Assembly: GCA_030035585.1 (NCBI GenBank)
Contig: CM057467.1
Coordinates: 66,452,941 to 66,516,940 of the forward strand
Length of the DNA stretch: 64,000 nucleotides
DNA from: Dugong dugon
Taxonomy: Eukaryota; Chordata; Mammalia; Sirenia; Dugongidae
Reading direction: 5' to 3'
Position numbers and translations under genes: made by a program. This document shows, piece after piece, positions 22,919 through 35,513 of this stretch. Below the pieces are notes generated by a model, which did no database searches, had not been told where the DNA came from, and saw nothing but the letters and a program-made list of their open reading frames with translations. Each line of letters begins with the position of its first letter. Position 1 is the first letter of the stretch.

Positions 22919-24654
22919 GTGAATACAGGAGCCAAGACTCAACTCATCTGTGCTGGTTATTCTCTATCACCACCCCTCCCCCACCAATTTTCAGTTCTTC
23001 TCTGCCCCATTCTATGCTCTGACATTCTCAGAGGCCCCTTGCCTCTGGCCTCTTACAGGGTTTGGCTGGTGGGTGAGAAACAACAGAAGACCGGAAGGGA
23101 GAGAGAGAGGTTGAAGTGTTTCTCTCCCCTTCTTCCTGGCCTCTGACCCTGGTTTTCAGTAGCAGCTTCAACCTCCATGGCTACAGATGCTGGTAGGTGA
23201 CTCCTCTCCCTTCACTCTGACCTCAGAGGTTCCAGGACACTTCTTTCTTCTCTTTGACCTTTCAAGCCTATTTGTTGCTTGTCTTACCATGGATATCTCA
23301 ACATTCCTCATTGTTTTCCTTCACCTGCACTATTTCTATGAAAATTGTCTACTCATTGAATTCTCTTCACTTAAAACCTCAGGGGAATTCTGGCTGCTCT
23401 ATTCTAGTGCTTTGTTTATGTTCTCGTGCCTCCAAAGCAGTGGGTGAGCTATTCCTCTGTATTGACTCCCTCTTACTGGGACTCTGAATAGAACATCACC
23501 CCCGGGCCCCACTCAGGTGTATCCTTTAAAATTGTCCGTGCCGTAGTCTGAGAACACAGACTGGGGCATGTAACTTAGTTTCAGCTTTTTTTAATGAGTG
23601 TTAATAGGTTCTTGAAATATCATTGCTCGAATTTTATCTAATTTTTTTTTTAGAAATATCAGTGGTCCCTAAACAACTTAAGAATAAATTTCCATCAAAT
23701 TCTAATTGTGTTTATCTTGGCTGCTAGGAAACTCAAGAGGAAAATTTAATACTCAATACAGTAATTCTCTTCGTCTGTTTTTAGAGCATTTTTATTACCT
23801 TCTTCCATTATTTTATATTTCCATTTTAGCTTGTATTCATATACAGTATATGTAGTACATTTCATGTACTATTTTGGGAAAGATGGTTTATATGTTATTT
23901 ATAATAGAAAGACAGCTTGGTGCAAGGGAAAATACTGGAATCCAATTAGGAGTTTGTTTCAACATGAAATTGCAGAGCCTCTTTTAAGTTTTCTCACCTG
24001 TAAAATGGGATTTATGGCTGCCCTACACTAATTTGTGTAAAATCACTTACATTAGAAACGGATTCACAAATGTAATTTTTATTATGATTTTTATTACATT
24101 TTGAATGATGCCAATGAAGGTGAATATTCTTACTTTTAAGTAGATTGTGGGCAAGGTATGCTTTGGGGGATAGAGGTTATAACCCTCCAACTCTCCTTGT
24201 ACGAATGAAGGCTGCCTGACGGAAGCAAGGTGTGGGGTTGGGGGGCCGCATCCAGGCACATCCAGTGGATAGCAAGAGGACAGAAGTAAAATAGTATGGT
24301 TTTGTGACCATATATATTCTGGTACAGCGTAGCATACTGTAGGAGCTCCATAAATGTCTGTTGAATTAATGAATGACTGAATGAATCATAGATATTGGAA
24401 ACTATTCTAGAAATAGTGGAGAGTGCACCGTACTGACACCTGTTAGAAATTTCTGCTAGTTATCATCAACATGTCCCATGACTTTCGTGTAACCAGAACT
24501 CAGAATTCAAGAGCATTTAGGTTGGCTTTGGGACTGAAGAGATCTGTTTGTGTCTCCTGGATGGCTGAGTTTGGGGAGAAAAGCTTAGCTGTAAACTTGG
24601 GTTTAAAGCACAGGTTTCCATACTTATAGGGCTTGGCAAAAGCAATCAGTAACA
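22919..24654. other. No gene recognised; ancient-repeat-like 22960-23500
   Basis: The stretch 22960-23500 has wording I associate with an old eutherian repeat (CAGAGGCCCCTTGCC, GGTTTGGCTGGTGGG, ACCTTTCAAGCC), but I cannot name it. Open frames there (22739-23146 and 23187-23487) start in repeat sequence and have no conserved motif. The rest looks unique. Confidence 0.35.
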
Positions 24655-24870
24655 GGCCAGACCAGTCCCTGGAGAGGACATCATGCTTGGTAAAGCAGAC
24701 AGTGAAAAAGAGGAAGCTCCTCAAGGAGTTGGATTAATACAGTGGCTACACCAATGAGCTCAAACATAGTAACAACTGCGAGGATGGCGCAGGACCAGGC
24801 GGCGTTTTGTTCCATTGTACGTAGGGTTGCTGTGAGTCGGAACCACCTTGATGGCACGTAACAAAAACAA
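24655..24870 (+). mobile_element. RTE (BovB-clade) 3' end, 5'-truncated
   Basis: Matches the minus-strand RTE at 51691: CAGTCCCTGGAGAGGACATCATGC, AGTGGCTACACCAATGAGC, GAGGATGGCGCAGGACCAGG, TGAGTCGGAACCACC and GGCACGTAACAAAAACAA. It covers the C-terminal coding end and the 3' tail. Confidence 0.85.
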
Positions 24871-24924
24871 CCAGAAGACACAGAGAAAGTGTATGTGCGT
24901 CTGAGTGTTCATAGGAAGCCACTT

Positions 24925-25110
24925 CTTACTGGCTTTTCTACTTGCTAGCGTATGACCTTGGGAAGTTATAAACCTTACTAAATCTCAGCTTTTGTTTCTG
25001 TTTTGATTTCTAATCTGAAAATGGAAATAATGATGACCTTCAACTCATAGAGTTGTGAGGATTACACATGAAAATGCCTGTACTGTGCTTAGCAATCAAA
25101 AAGCTGCTGT
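24925..25110 (+). repeat. MIR SINE remnant
   Basis: GTATGACCTTGGGAAGTTATAAACC, AAATCTCAGC, CTGAAAATGGAAATAATGATGACC, CATAGAGTTGTGAGGATTACAC. Confidence 0.8.
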
Positions 25111-25229
25111 AGTTATGATTGTTCTTAATAGTAATAATATAATTTTCCAGGCCACAATTTTACAAAACATAAGTTTGACCTAATGTTATGTGTCCAGGAA
25201 TTGCCTCTGACTTAAAGACTACTATTAAA

Positions 25230-25577
25230 AGGAATAGGAGGCAGTGGTGGTTTAGTGGCAGAATCCTCACCTTCCAGGTGGAGAACCAGGATTGATTTCT
25301 AGTCAATGCACCTCATGCACAGCCACCACTCGTCCGTCCGTGGGGTTTGCATGTTGCTATGAAGTGAAAAATGTTTCCGCAAGCATCCAGACTGAGATGC
25401 TCTAGGAAGAAAGGCCTGGCCTTCTACTTCTGAAATTCAGCCAATAAAAACCCTGTAGATCACAACAGTTCGATCTGCAATAGACCGTGGGATGGTGCAG
25501 GACTGGGCAGCATTTTGTTCTGTTGTGCATGGGGTCACTAGGAGTTGAAGGCTGACTTGATGGCAGCTAACTAAAAT
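25230..25577 (+). mobile_element. tRNA-Gly-headed SINE with RTE body and tail, copy 2
   Basis: The head has an A box TGGTTTAGTGG (25238-25248), an anticodon-stem region CACCTTCCAGGTGG and a degraded B box near 25288, followed by AGTCAATGCACC as in tRNA-Gly genes. The body (25330-25480) and tail (25495-25575) match RTE 5' and 3' parts. The flanks ATTAAAAGGAATAGGAG and ATTAAAGGAATAAGAG form a target duplication with small changes. Confidence 0.9.
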
Positions 25578-26144
25578 GACATTAAAGGAATAAGAGACAG
25601 TGTGGTTGTGACAGAAATGAGATATCCATGCAGCAACTCGAGCTGAAACATGAAAGAACGGGGTAACAAATTAAAGTGGAGGCTGATGCTGAGGCCTTCA
25701 CAGATACCATCCTAAATGGTGACAAGAGAAATCCCTCAAAGGCATCGTGAGGGTACTGCTGATCTTGGAGGGAGTTTTCCACAGATGTACCTGCCTCACA
25801 TTAAAGAGTGAGGCAAGTGCAGCGAGGTTGCTTGTTGGAAGGAAGGTTGAAGAATCCATAAGAAAGCAAGGTGACTATTTCTGTGGAGTCTATTGAGAGA
25901 ACATTATTTACATTTTGTTTACATTAAAATAAGCACAACTATATTGTGGAATACAACCCAACACATTGGCTAAATGTCTAAACAGTACCCAAGACTTCAA
26001 AGATACTTTGAATTTGGAATTCTTCTCTTCCAGCTGTGGCCCCAGACCCTCAGGTGTAGACCTCTGTGATTCTCCAATATTAGGAATACTCTCAAGAAAA
26101 TACAAAAGAAGCTCTACTTCAAGGCCGTAGGCTCTCCTGAGTTT
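25578..26144. other. No gene recognised
   Basis: Unique sequence; minus-strand open frames near 25582-26156 show no family features. Confidence 0.4.
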
Positions 26145-26320
26145 GAAATCAAACATACTTACCCTACTGGATTATCCTGAACCTGTCACTTAACCACTGT
26201 TGAACCTATATGTTAAATGGGAATAAAAATGCCCAACACAAGTATTGTGAAGATTAAATGATATAATTTTGGAAAGCTCCGTATACTTGGCCCATAGTAG
26301 GTGCTCAGTTAATGTTAATT
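26145..26320 (+). repeat. MIR SINE remnant
   Basis: CCTGTCACTTAACCACTGTTG, TATGTTAAATGGGAATAAAAATGCCC, TGTGAAGATTAAATGATATAA, GGCCCATAGTAGGTGCTCAGTTAATG. Confidence 0.8.
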
Positions 26321-27019
26321 TCTTCTCCTTCCTCCCTTCTTTGCACATTGTTATAAAACCAACTGAAAACCAGCAATACCTCCCCTGTGTGTTTCTTTTT
26401 CAGCAGTAAATCCCTGGTTCCAGTTTACTGTGCTTCGTAGCTCGGTAGGCAAGCAGTGAGTGCAATAAAAAATTATTAAATGCAATCTGTCTCTTTAATA
26501 AAAGGAAATTACAAACATAAAATTCATTCATAAAATGCAGGAATAATTAGTTCACTGCACTGTTCACAATATCCTGTTTCTAAAGTGCCCTAAACTAGGA
26601 TGTTTGACTAAAACTCATAACATTTATTGATCTAATTTATACCTTGTAGTTGTTTTCCAGAACCATAGATTTTCAAAACTAGACAATAGTAGCCCAGGAA
26701 ACCAGGATTCGTCTAAGAGAAATGTAAATTGCATTTATTCTCCATGCATTATGGTTAAGCTTCCTGCTTTCTTTTAAGTTCAAATCAAAATGCTGCAGAT
26801 ATTTATAGATTGACATTTATAAAATCATAAAATACATAGATGGAGTGAATACTACCTTGTTACTTCAACACAAGAATTCTAAATGAAGCTTGAAAGATGC
26901 GAACTGATAGTAGTTAAATAAACGTGCTACTTCACCTAGTAGGTAGTAAGTTAAGGAACTCATTAATCCCAGTAGTGTTATCAGCTAAAAATAAAGAACA
27001 GACAGCACCACGGGCTAAA
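26321..27019. other. No gene recognised
   Basis: AT-rich single-copy-looking sequence with no exon candidate. Confidence 0.45.
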
Positions 27020-27225
27020 AAGAATCAGACACACCTGGATTTCATTCCCAGTTCTACCATGTAAATATAGGTTAAGTACTCAATTCTGTTCCCTAGTTTA
27101 AGCAGACAGGTATAATAAGACGAGTACCTTACAGAGTTATTGTTAAGAAAGAATGGCAAACATCTGCAAAGCAGCAAGCACAATACACATGAAATCATGG
27201 AATGTGTTCGATAAATGTTACTTTC
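27020..27225 (+). repeat. MIR SINE remnant
   Basis: CACCTGGATTTCATTCCCAGTTC, GTTAAGTACTCAATTCTG, CAGAGTTATTGTTAAGAAAG and TGTTCGATAAATGTTAC. Confidence 0.7.
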
Positions 27226-27705
27226 TTTTGAAGAGGTTTTGGTAAAATAAGGAATATAGGTCATCTGTATCAGTGGTTTCCAAGTTTCTCTTAAGATATG
27301 AGATACACCGCCCTTTTTTCTTTTTCCCCCGAAAACAAAACCCTATACAGTAGCTTATTACATAAAGACTTCTGCTAGATCAAATTGTGTGTGTGTGAGA
27401 TACACATGCACATATATTTGTAGTTTTGAATAATAAAGCATGAGGATGAGAAAGCTGAAAAATATTAGTAATATCAATGAGAAATAACTTTTCAAGATGG
27501 GGAAGTGTGAGTTAGCATACCATAGGCACAGGGTTTGCTCAGGCTGCTCAGAACAGAGTGATGGGGTGCAGTCAGGTGGGAGAGGTACTAGACCTGGATA
27601 GGACCAGTACAAATCCTGTTCTCCAAGTGTGCAGGCACCTAACTGCTCTGAGTCTCAGTTTAATCACCTAGAAATAAGTACAATGAGATTTCCAGTTGCC
27701 TATGC
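27226..27705. other. No gene recognised
   Basis: Mixed sequence, with TG/CA-rich text near 27388-27410 only. Confidence 0.4.
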
Positions 27706-27848
27706 TATATGGCTGCTAACCAAAAGGTCAGCAGTTTGAATACACCAGGTGCTCCTTGGAAACTCTATGGGGCAGTTCTAGTCTATCCTGTAGGGTCACT
27801 GTGAGTCAGAATTGACTTGATGGCAACAGGTTTGGTATTTTATTTTTG
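27706..27848 (+). mobile_element. AfroSINE, 5'-truncated
   Basis: Begins at GGCTGCTAACCAAAAGGTCAGC, then CCTTGGAAACTCTATGGGGCAG, CTGTAGGGTCACTGTGAGTC and GATGGCAACAGGTTTGG. The head is missing. Confidence 0.9.
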
Positions 27849-28774
27849 GATGCTATTATGAGAAGCAGGTATACTTTCATTAACTATCAATCTCTCACAT
27901 TTTTATGAGTTATAAAAGTCTTTTTTAAAGTGCTTCTCTCTCACTTTTTATTCCTAGACTAGTGAAATTTTTTAACTGTAATATTTCATGAAAGATCTGA
28001 TATCACATACAGGTACCCAGTTCTCAATACAATCGTAGTGAAAGAAATGTTATTTGCTTGATTCTATTAGTATTTTATATAATAGTCTTTGTTTGGAATG
28101 TCAGAGTTCAGCCTTTTAATATCTTACTAGCCTGTGAAATGTACTATTTTCAGCTCAAGAAATATTCAACATTTACATTTGGGGACTATCTGCTTTCCGG
28201 TCACATGTTACCAAGGATCAGGTAGACAAGAGTGATGAACTGATAAGGTTCAGGAGAAAGGTCAGAGTACATTGATATGTCTCTCTTTTCCTTTAATAAT
28301 AAGAGTGGTATAGGAGGGAAAAAAGTGTTTAAGAATATTTAAAAGTCTTAGTTAAACTGGGGCTTTCAGAAAACAATTCTATAGAGAAAAAGAAACAGTA
28401 TAAACCTACTTAACTTTCTAATGAAGATGATCTAGCCTGGATTTTGGCCCACCTGAAGCTGAAGACTAAAGGAACCAAGGCAGGGATTTAGCTGCACTCT
28501 GTATTTATTAGTATCTCACATATGTAGTACCAGAAGTACCATTTGAATTGCAAATTAAATGTTCTCTATAGTTCTGCTAATTCTCTAAATTCTGTCAGTG
28601 TCTTGAATACCTCTGCCTTTTATTTTCCAAATGGTTTTAGCAGAGTCTTTTAACAACTAAAGAAGAAAGTCTTTCTAAGACAAAAGGGAAAGAGCAAAGG
28701 TTGGTGGTATAATAATAACCACTACTGTAACAACAGCACCACTAATTTGTAAAGTGGCAGAGCTCTTCTGGAAA

Positions 28775-28910
28775 CAGCATGATAGACTGTGGACTTTGGA
28801 GTTGTATAGACCTGAGTCTGAATCTTATTTCTCACACTTTCTAGCTGTGTGACCTTGAAAAAAATTATTTAACCTTAGCTTCCTTTTAGACGAAATAGGA
28901 ATATCAATCT
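28775..28910 (+). repeat. MIR SINE remnant
   Basis: GGACTTTGGAGTTGTATAGACC, TGAGTCTGAATC, CTAGCTGTGTGACCTTG and TTATTTAACCTTAGCTTCC. Confidence 0.85.
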
Positions 28911-28948
28911 ATATATAATATCTATATATATGTGCATACATGTATGCG

Positions 28949-29115
28949 AAGCCCTGGTGGTACAGTGGTTAAACATTCAGCTGCTAACCAAAAGGTTGGC
29001 AGTGTGAATCCAGCAGCTGCTCCTCAGAAACACTATGAGGCAGTTCTACTCTGTCCTATAGGGTTGCTATGAGTCAGAATCGACTTGACAGTAATGGGTT
29101 TGGTTTTTTTTTTTG
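28949..29115 (+). mobile_element. AfroSINE
   Basis: Head GAAGCCCTGGTGGTACAGTG, B box GGCAGTGTGAATCC, TATAGGGTTGCTATGAGTCAG, CGACTTGACAGTAATGGG and a T-rich tail. A CA microsatellite follows at 29127-29143. Confidence 0.93.
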
Positions 29116-29164
29116 TTTCATATCTATACACACACACACACATGCAGTACTTGGTACTAGACTA

Positions 29165-29285
29165 GATAATAACTAATAGCACTCTTTGTCTTATTGTTAC
29201 ATTTTATGAAAACATAAATTACAGAGGAGGAAACTGAGGCAATGAGATCTTCGTAGTCATATAGCTAATAAGAGGTAACAATAAT
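29165..29285 (-). repeat. MIR SINE remnant
   Basis: Antisense MIR: ATTACAGAGGAGGAAACTGAGGC, TCGTAGTCATATAGCTAATAAG. Confidence 0.75.
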
Positions 29286-29598
29286 AAAGTAAATTAGGGT
29301 TTTTTACTTCATCTCATTCTAATTCTTTACATATCGCCTCAAATTGATTCACTATCATGCAATTTCTCCAGCCAGCTAAGGTTCATCAATAATCAATTTT
29401 AATGATCCTTCTATTAGACCTGTATATCTGACTACACTTTCTGGAAAGTCTTAGTATATTCAAAAGGTAACTGAAACACAGTAAAGCATAGCCATAGTGG
29501 TGTAACTTGTGTCCTAGAAATGACGTTAGGTACTGTCAAGTCAGTTGCAACTCAGAGACCCAGTATATAATACAACAAAACATTGCCCATTCCTGTGG

Positions 29599-29752
29599 AG
29601 CTCTGGTGGCACAGTAGTTAAGAGCTTAGGCTGCTAACCAAAAGGTCAGCAACTCGAATCTACCAGCCTGCTCCATGGAAACTCTATGGGGCAGTTATAC
29701 CCTGTCCTATAGGGTCACTGTGAGTTGAATCATCTTGACAGCAATGCATTTT
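29599..29752 (+). mobile_element. AfroSINE inside the RTE copy
   Basis: Head GGAGCTCTGGTGGCACAGTAG, GGCTGCTAACCAAAAGGTCAGC, CTATGGGGCAGTTATACCCTG, and GTTGAATCATCTTGACAGC followed by a T tract. Confidence 0.92.
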
Positions 29753-30066
29753 TTTTTATTTTGTGCCATTCTCACGATAGTAGGTATGTTTGAGCCCATT
29801 GTTGCAACCACTGTGTCATTCCGTCTCACTGAGGGTCTCTCTCTTTTTTGCTGACCCGCTACCAAGCATGATATCCTTCTCCAGGGATTGGTCCCTCCTG
29901 ATAATGTGCTCAGAGTAAGCAAGAGACAGTCTTGCCATCCTCACTTCTAAGGAGCGTTCTAGCTCTACTTCATCCAAGGGAGATTTGTTCATTCTTCTGG
30001 CAGTCCGTTGTATATTCAGTATTCTTCGCCTACACCATAATTTAAATATGTCAATTCTTTGGACAT

Positions 30067-31257
30067 CCTTTCTTTTTTTTTTTTTATATTTTATTGTACT
30101 TCAGGTGAAGGCTTACAGACCAAATAGTTTCTCATGAAACAGTAGTACACATGTTGTTTTATGACATTGGTTAACAACCCCACAACATATTAACCCTCTA
30201 AATTCTCAACCTTTTATTTTTTTTTTGGTGAAAATACACATAGCCAAAGATACACCATTTCAAAAATTTCTACGTACACAGTTCAGTGACGTTGACTACG
30301 CTCTTCCAATTGTGCTGTTATTCTCACTTAAGATGAAGGCTTACAGAACAAAATAGTTTCTCATTTAACAGTTACTACAAATGTTGCCCTATGACAATGG
30401 TTAACAATCTCACGACACATCAACAATATCCTTAATCAACCTTGGGTTCCCTATCACCAGCTTCCTTGTCCCCTTCTGCCTTCTGGCCCTTGTCACTGGA
30501 CTCCTGTACCTTGTTAGTCTCATTTAGCTTTATGGGGCTGTCCACTCCCAGGCTGAACGGTGAACCTCGGAGGTAACCTCACCACTGAGCTAAAAGGGTG
30601 TCTGGGGGCTGTACTCTCGGGGTTTCTCCAGTCTCCTTTAGACCAGTAAAACTGATCTTTTTGGGGGGAGTTAGAATTATGCTCTACATCCTTCTCCAGC
30701 TCTGTCCAGAACCCTCTGTTGTGATCCTGGTCAGAGCAGTCAGTGGTGGTAGCCGGGCACCATCTAGCTGTACTGGACTCAGTCTGGTGGGGGCCTTGGG
30801 AGCTGTGGACCATTCGTCCTTTGGACTAATCTTTTCCTTGTATCCTGTTCTCTTCATTCTCCCTTGCTCCCGAAGGGATGAGACCAGTGTAATATCTTAG
30901 ATGGTTGCTCACAGGCTTTTAAGACCCCAGACACTACTCACCAAGGTAGAATGTAGAGCATTGTCTTTATAAGCTGTGTCATGCCAATTGAGCTAGATGT
31001 TCCCCGAGACCATGGTCCCCACAGCCCTCCGCCCAGCAATTCAGTCCCTCAGGGAGTTTGGATGTGTCTCTGGGGCTTCCATGACCTTTCCTTGTACAGG
31101 TTGTGCTTGTTTCCCCTGTATTGTGTACTGTCTCACCCTTCACCCAAGATACCACTTACCTATTGCCTATTTAGTATTTCCCCCCACCCCCACTCCTCCC
31201 ATCCCTGGTAACCAACAAAGATTGTTACATTTTGTGTGTGAACTTTTTCATGGGTTT
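30067..31257 (-). repeat. L1 3' UTR, composite and partly duplicated
   Basis: About 1.2 kb. The block with GGCTTACAG, AGTTTCTCAT and GACA.TGGTTAACAA occurs twice, at about 30090-30190 and 30330-30420. Between them is a different 3'-end type (30212-30325, with its own T tract and AAAATTTCTACGTACACAG). The rest (30420-31250) is typical L1 3' UTR text shared with 60780-61410 (GTAGCCGGGCACCATC). Confidence 0.75.
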
Positions 31258-34200
31258 TTACAATAGAGGTTTCATACAATATTTTTCCTTTTGTGATTGA
31301 CTTATTTCACACAGCATAATGTCCTCCAGTTTCATCCATGTTGTGAGATGCTTCAAAGATTCATTGTTGTTCTTTCTCATTGCATAGTACTCCATTGTGT
31401 GTATGTACCGTAGTTTGTTTCCCATTCATCTGTTGATGAGCATTTAGGTTGTTTCCATCGTTTTGCTATTGTGAACACTGCTGCCATGAACAAAGGTGTG
31501 CATATGTCTATTCGAGTGATGACTCTTATTTTTCTAGGATATATTCCTAGGAGTGGGATTGCTGGATCGAGTGGTATGTCTATTTCTAGCTTTCTAAGGA
31601 AGCGCCGTATCATTTTCAAAAATGGTTGTATCATTTTGCATTCCCACCAGCAGTGCATAAGAGTTCCGAACTCCCCGAAGCCCCTCCAGCATTTGTTATT
31701 TCCAGTGTTTTTGATTTGTGCCAGTAATGCCGGGGTGAGATGGTATCTCATTGTGGTTTTAATTTGCATTTCTCTAATGGCTAGTGATCGAGAGCATTTC
31801 CTCATGTGTCTGTTGGCCATTTAAATGTCTTCTTTGGTGAAGTGTCTGTTTCTTTCCTTTGCCCATTTTTTAATAGGATTATTTGTCTTTTTGTCATAGA
31901 GGTGTTGGATTTTCTTGTATATTATGGAGATTAGACCTTTGTCTGACTTGTACTGTCCCAAAATTTTTTCCCAATCTGTAGGTTCTCTTTTTACTCTTTT
32001 GGTAAAGTCTTTTGAAGAGCATAGGTGTTTGATTTTTAGAAGATCCCAGTTATCTAGCTTATCTGTTGGATTTTGTGCGTTGATGGTTATGGTTTATATC
32101 CTGTTAATGCCATGTATTAAGGCCTGAAGTGTTGGTCCTATTTTTTCTTCTACGAACTTTATAGTTTTAGACTTTATATTCAGGTCTTTGATCCATTTTG
32201 AAGTAGTTTTTGTATATGGTGTGAGGTATGGGTCCTGTTTCATTTTTTTGCAAATGCATATCCAGTTTTGCCAGCACCATTTGTAAAAAGACTGTCTTTT
32301 CCCCATTTGATGGACTTTGGGCCCTTGTCGAAAATCAGGTGACCGTAGGTTGATGGATTGACATCTGGGTTCTCAATTCTGTTCCCATTGGTCAATGTCT
32401 CTGTCGTTGTACCAGTACCAGGCTGTTTTGACTACTGTAGCTATATAGTAGGATCTGAAGTCAGGTAGTGTGAGTCCTCCAACTTTATTCTTCTTCTTCA
32501 ATAGTGCTTTACTTATTCGGGGCTTCTTCCCTTTCCATATAAAGTTAATGATTAGTTTTTCCATCTCTTTGAAGACTGTTGTTGGTATTTGGATGGGGAT
32601 TGCATTGTATTTGTAAATTGCTTTGGGTAGAGTTAACATTTTCACAATGTTGAGTCTGCCTATCCATGGGCATGGTATGTGTTTCCATTTATGTAGATCC
32701 CTTTGGGTTTCATGCAGTAGTGTCTTGTAGTTTCTTTGTATAGGTCTTTTACATCCCTGGTCAGATTTACTCCTAAGTATTTTATCTTCTTAGGGACTAT
32801 TGAAAATGATATTGTTTTCCTGATTTCCTTTTCATCGTTCTCCTTACTGGTGTGTAGGAATCCAACTGATTTTGGAATGTTTATCTTGTATCCTGCTACT
32901 CTGCTGAATCTTTCTATTAGTTCCAGTAGATTTCTCGTTGAGTCTTTAGTGTTTTCTATGTGTAGTATCATATCATCTGCAAACAGGGACAGTTTAACTT
33001 CTTCATTACCAATTTGGATACCCTTTATTTCTTTTTCTTGCCTTATTGCTGTAGCTAGAACTTCCAGCACAATGTTAAATAGGAGTGGTGATAAAGGGCA
33101 TCCTTGTCTTGTTCCTGTTTTCAAGGGGAATGTTTTCAGCCTCTCTCCATTAAGAATGATGTTGGCCGTTGGTTTTGCATAAATGTCCTTTATTATGTTG
33201 AGAAATTTCTCTTTGATACCTATCTTATTGAGAGTTTTTATCAGGAATGGGTGTTGGACTTTGTCAAATGCCTTTTCTGTGTCAATTGAGATGATCATGT
33301 GATTCTTTTCTTTCCTTTTATTTATGTGGTGGACTGTGTTGATTGATGTTCTAATGTTGAACTATCCTTGCATACCTGGTATGAATCCTACTTGGTCGTG
33401 GTGTATTATTTTTTGGATAGGATGCTGAATTCTATTGGCTAGAATTTTGTTCAGAATATTTGCATCTATATTCATGAGAGATATTGGTCTGTAATTTTCT
33501 TTTTTTGTGACATCTTTTCCTGGTTTTGGTATCAGCGTTATGCTGGCTTCATAGAATGAATTTGGAAGTGTTGCTTCCTCTTCTATGCTCTGAAATAGCT
33601 TGAGTAGTACTGGTACAAGCTCTTCTGTAAATGTTTTGTAGAATTCTGCAGTGAAGCCATTTGGGCCAGGGCTTTTTTTGGTTGGGAGGTTTTTTTATTA
33701 CCTTTTCACTCTCTTCTCTTGTTATGGGTCTGTTCAGATTTTCAACATCACTTTATTGTAGTTTGGGTAGGCTGTGTGTTTCTAGAAATTTATCCATTTC
33801 CTCTAGGTTTTCAAATTTGTTGGAGTATAGTTTTTCATAATATTCTGTTATAATCCTTTTTATTTCAGATGGGTCTGTTTTAATGTGCCCCATTTCATTT
33901 CTTATTTGGGTTATTTGTGTCCTCTCCTGTTTTTCTTTTATCAGTTTGGCCAGTGGTTTGTCGATTTTGTTGATTCTTTCGAAGAACCAACTTTTGGTTT
34001 TGTTGATTCTTTCTATTGTTTTTCTCTTCTCTATTTCATTTATTTCTGCTCTGATCTTTACTATTTCCTTTCTTCCAGTGGTTGTGGGCTTTTTTTTTTT
34101 TTTTTTTTTTTTTTTTGTTTTTTTTGCTGTTCTCCTTCTATTTGTTTGAGTTGTGTAGTTAATGTTTTGATTTTGTCCCTTTCTTCTCTTTTGGTATGTG

Positions 34201-35109
34201 CATCTATTGCTATAAATTGTCCTCTGAGGACTGCCTTTTCTGTGTCCCAAAGGTTTGGGTATGATGTGTTTTCATTCTCATTTGATTCTAGGAATTTTTT
34301 GATTCCATCTCTGATTTCTTCTACTACCCAGTGATGTGTAAGCAGGGTATTATTCAGTTTCCATGTAGTTGATTTTTTTCCTTGCTCTTTATGTTGTTAA
34401 TTCTACCTTGATGGAATTGTGGTCAGAGAAGATACTTTGAATTATCTCAGTGTTTTGGATCTTGTTGAGGATTGCTCTGTGGCCTAAGATGTGGTCTGTT
34501 CTGGAGAACGTTCCCTGTGCTTTGGAAAAGAATGTGTACTTTGCAGCAGTTGGATGGAGTGTTCTCTATATTGTCTATGAGGTCAAGTTGGCTGATTGTG
34601 CCCTTTAGGTCTTCTGTATCTTTGCTGAGTTTCTTCCTAGTTGTTCTGTCCTTACTGAGAGTGGTATGTTGAAGTCTCCTACTATTATTGTGGAACTGTC
34701 AATTTCTCTTTTCAGTGTGGTTAGAGGTTTTTTTAATGTATTTTGGAGCCCTGTCATTGGGTGCGTAGATGTTTATTATGGTTATGTCTTCATGATGGAT
34801 CGTCCCCTTAATCATTATATAGTGTCCTTCTTTGTCTTTTATGGTAGATTTCGTTTTAAAGTCTATTTTATCTGAGATTAGAATTGCCACTTCTGCTCTT
34901 TTTTGGTAGTTGTTAGCTTGATATATTTTTTTCCAACCTTTGACTTTTAATAAATTCACATCTTTGTTTCTAAGGTGTGTCTCTTGTAGACAGCATATTG
35001 ATGGAACCTGTTTTCTTATCCATTCTGTCAGTCTCCGTCTCTTTATGGGTGCATTGAGTCCATTTACATTCAGTGTAATTATTGATAGATGTGAGTTTGT
35101 TGCTGTCAT
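31258..35109 (-). pseudogene. L1 ORF2 (endonuclease-reverse transcriptase), broken
   Basis: Spans about 1,284 codons, the usual length for L1 ORF2. The endonuclease start is open at 35109-34699, with TLNVNGLNAP (about residues 12-21), CCLQETHL and NIYAPN. The reverse transcriptase core is open at 33298-32660, with [28 protein letters not shown] and the catalytic FADD (residues 106-109 of that piece). The C-terminal part is open at 31820-31377, and the true frame reaches a stop at 31258-31260 only after a frameshift near 31380. Several stops and shifts separate the pieces (34251-34698, 33299-33752 and 32307-32372, among others), and a T tract lies at 34090-34117. It once encoded the protein that nicks DNA and copies the L1 RNA. 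Confidence 0.9.
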
Positions 35110-35513
35110 TTTGTAGTGCTTTTTTTTGTGGTGTTGAAGTTTTCTTTATTCTTCTTATTCTCTTGTGCTGAGTTACTTTTTCTTGTGGATTTTTTTTTCT
35201 TTTGTTTTTGCTGAGATTTTATGTTTCTCGTCTTTATTTTTATGAGTTGGTTTGTTAACTTTCTTTGTGGTTACCATGAATTTTACCCTTATGTTTCTAA
35301 GTTTGAAGCAGTCTACCATTACTTGGTATCACCTTGCCTTCCTCTGCATTAGAAGGTTCTATACCTGTGCCGTTTATTCCCTCTTTTGTTGTTTTGATGT
35401 TGTTGTCATTTATTGATTAACTGCTCTGATTCCCTGTTGTATTTCTTTTGGTTTTGGATAGTCCTCGAGAGTTCATTTCCTAGATTGGTATCTGGCTCGT
35501 ACGATCCTGTGTC

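Noticed and set aside
22739-23146. 135-codon open frame
   Set aside because: Its first part is AfroSINE (22739-22918) and the rest is probable old repeat; no conserved motif or splice context.
25230-25310. Possible tRNA-Gly gene
   Set aside because: The head has tRNA-Gly A and B boxes but is fused to an RTE-like body repeated at 13996 and 56441, so it is a SINE head and not a functional tRNA.
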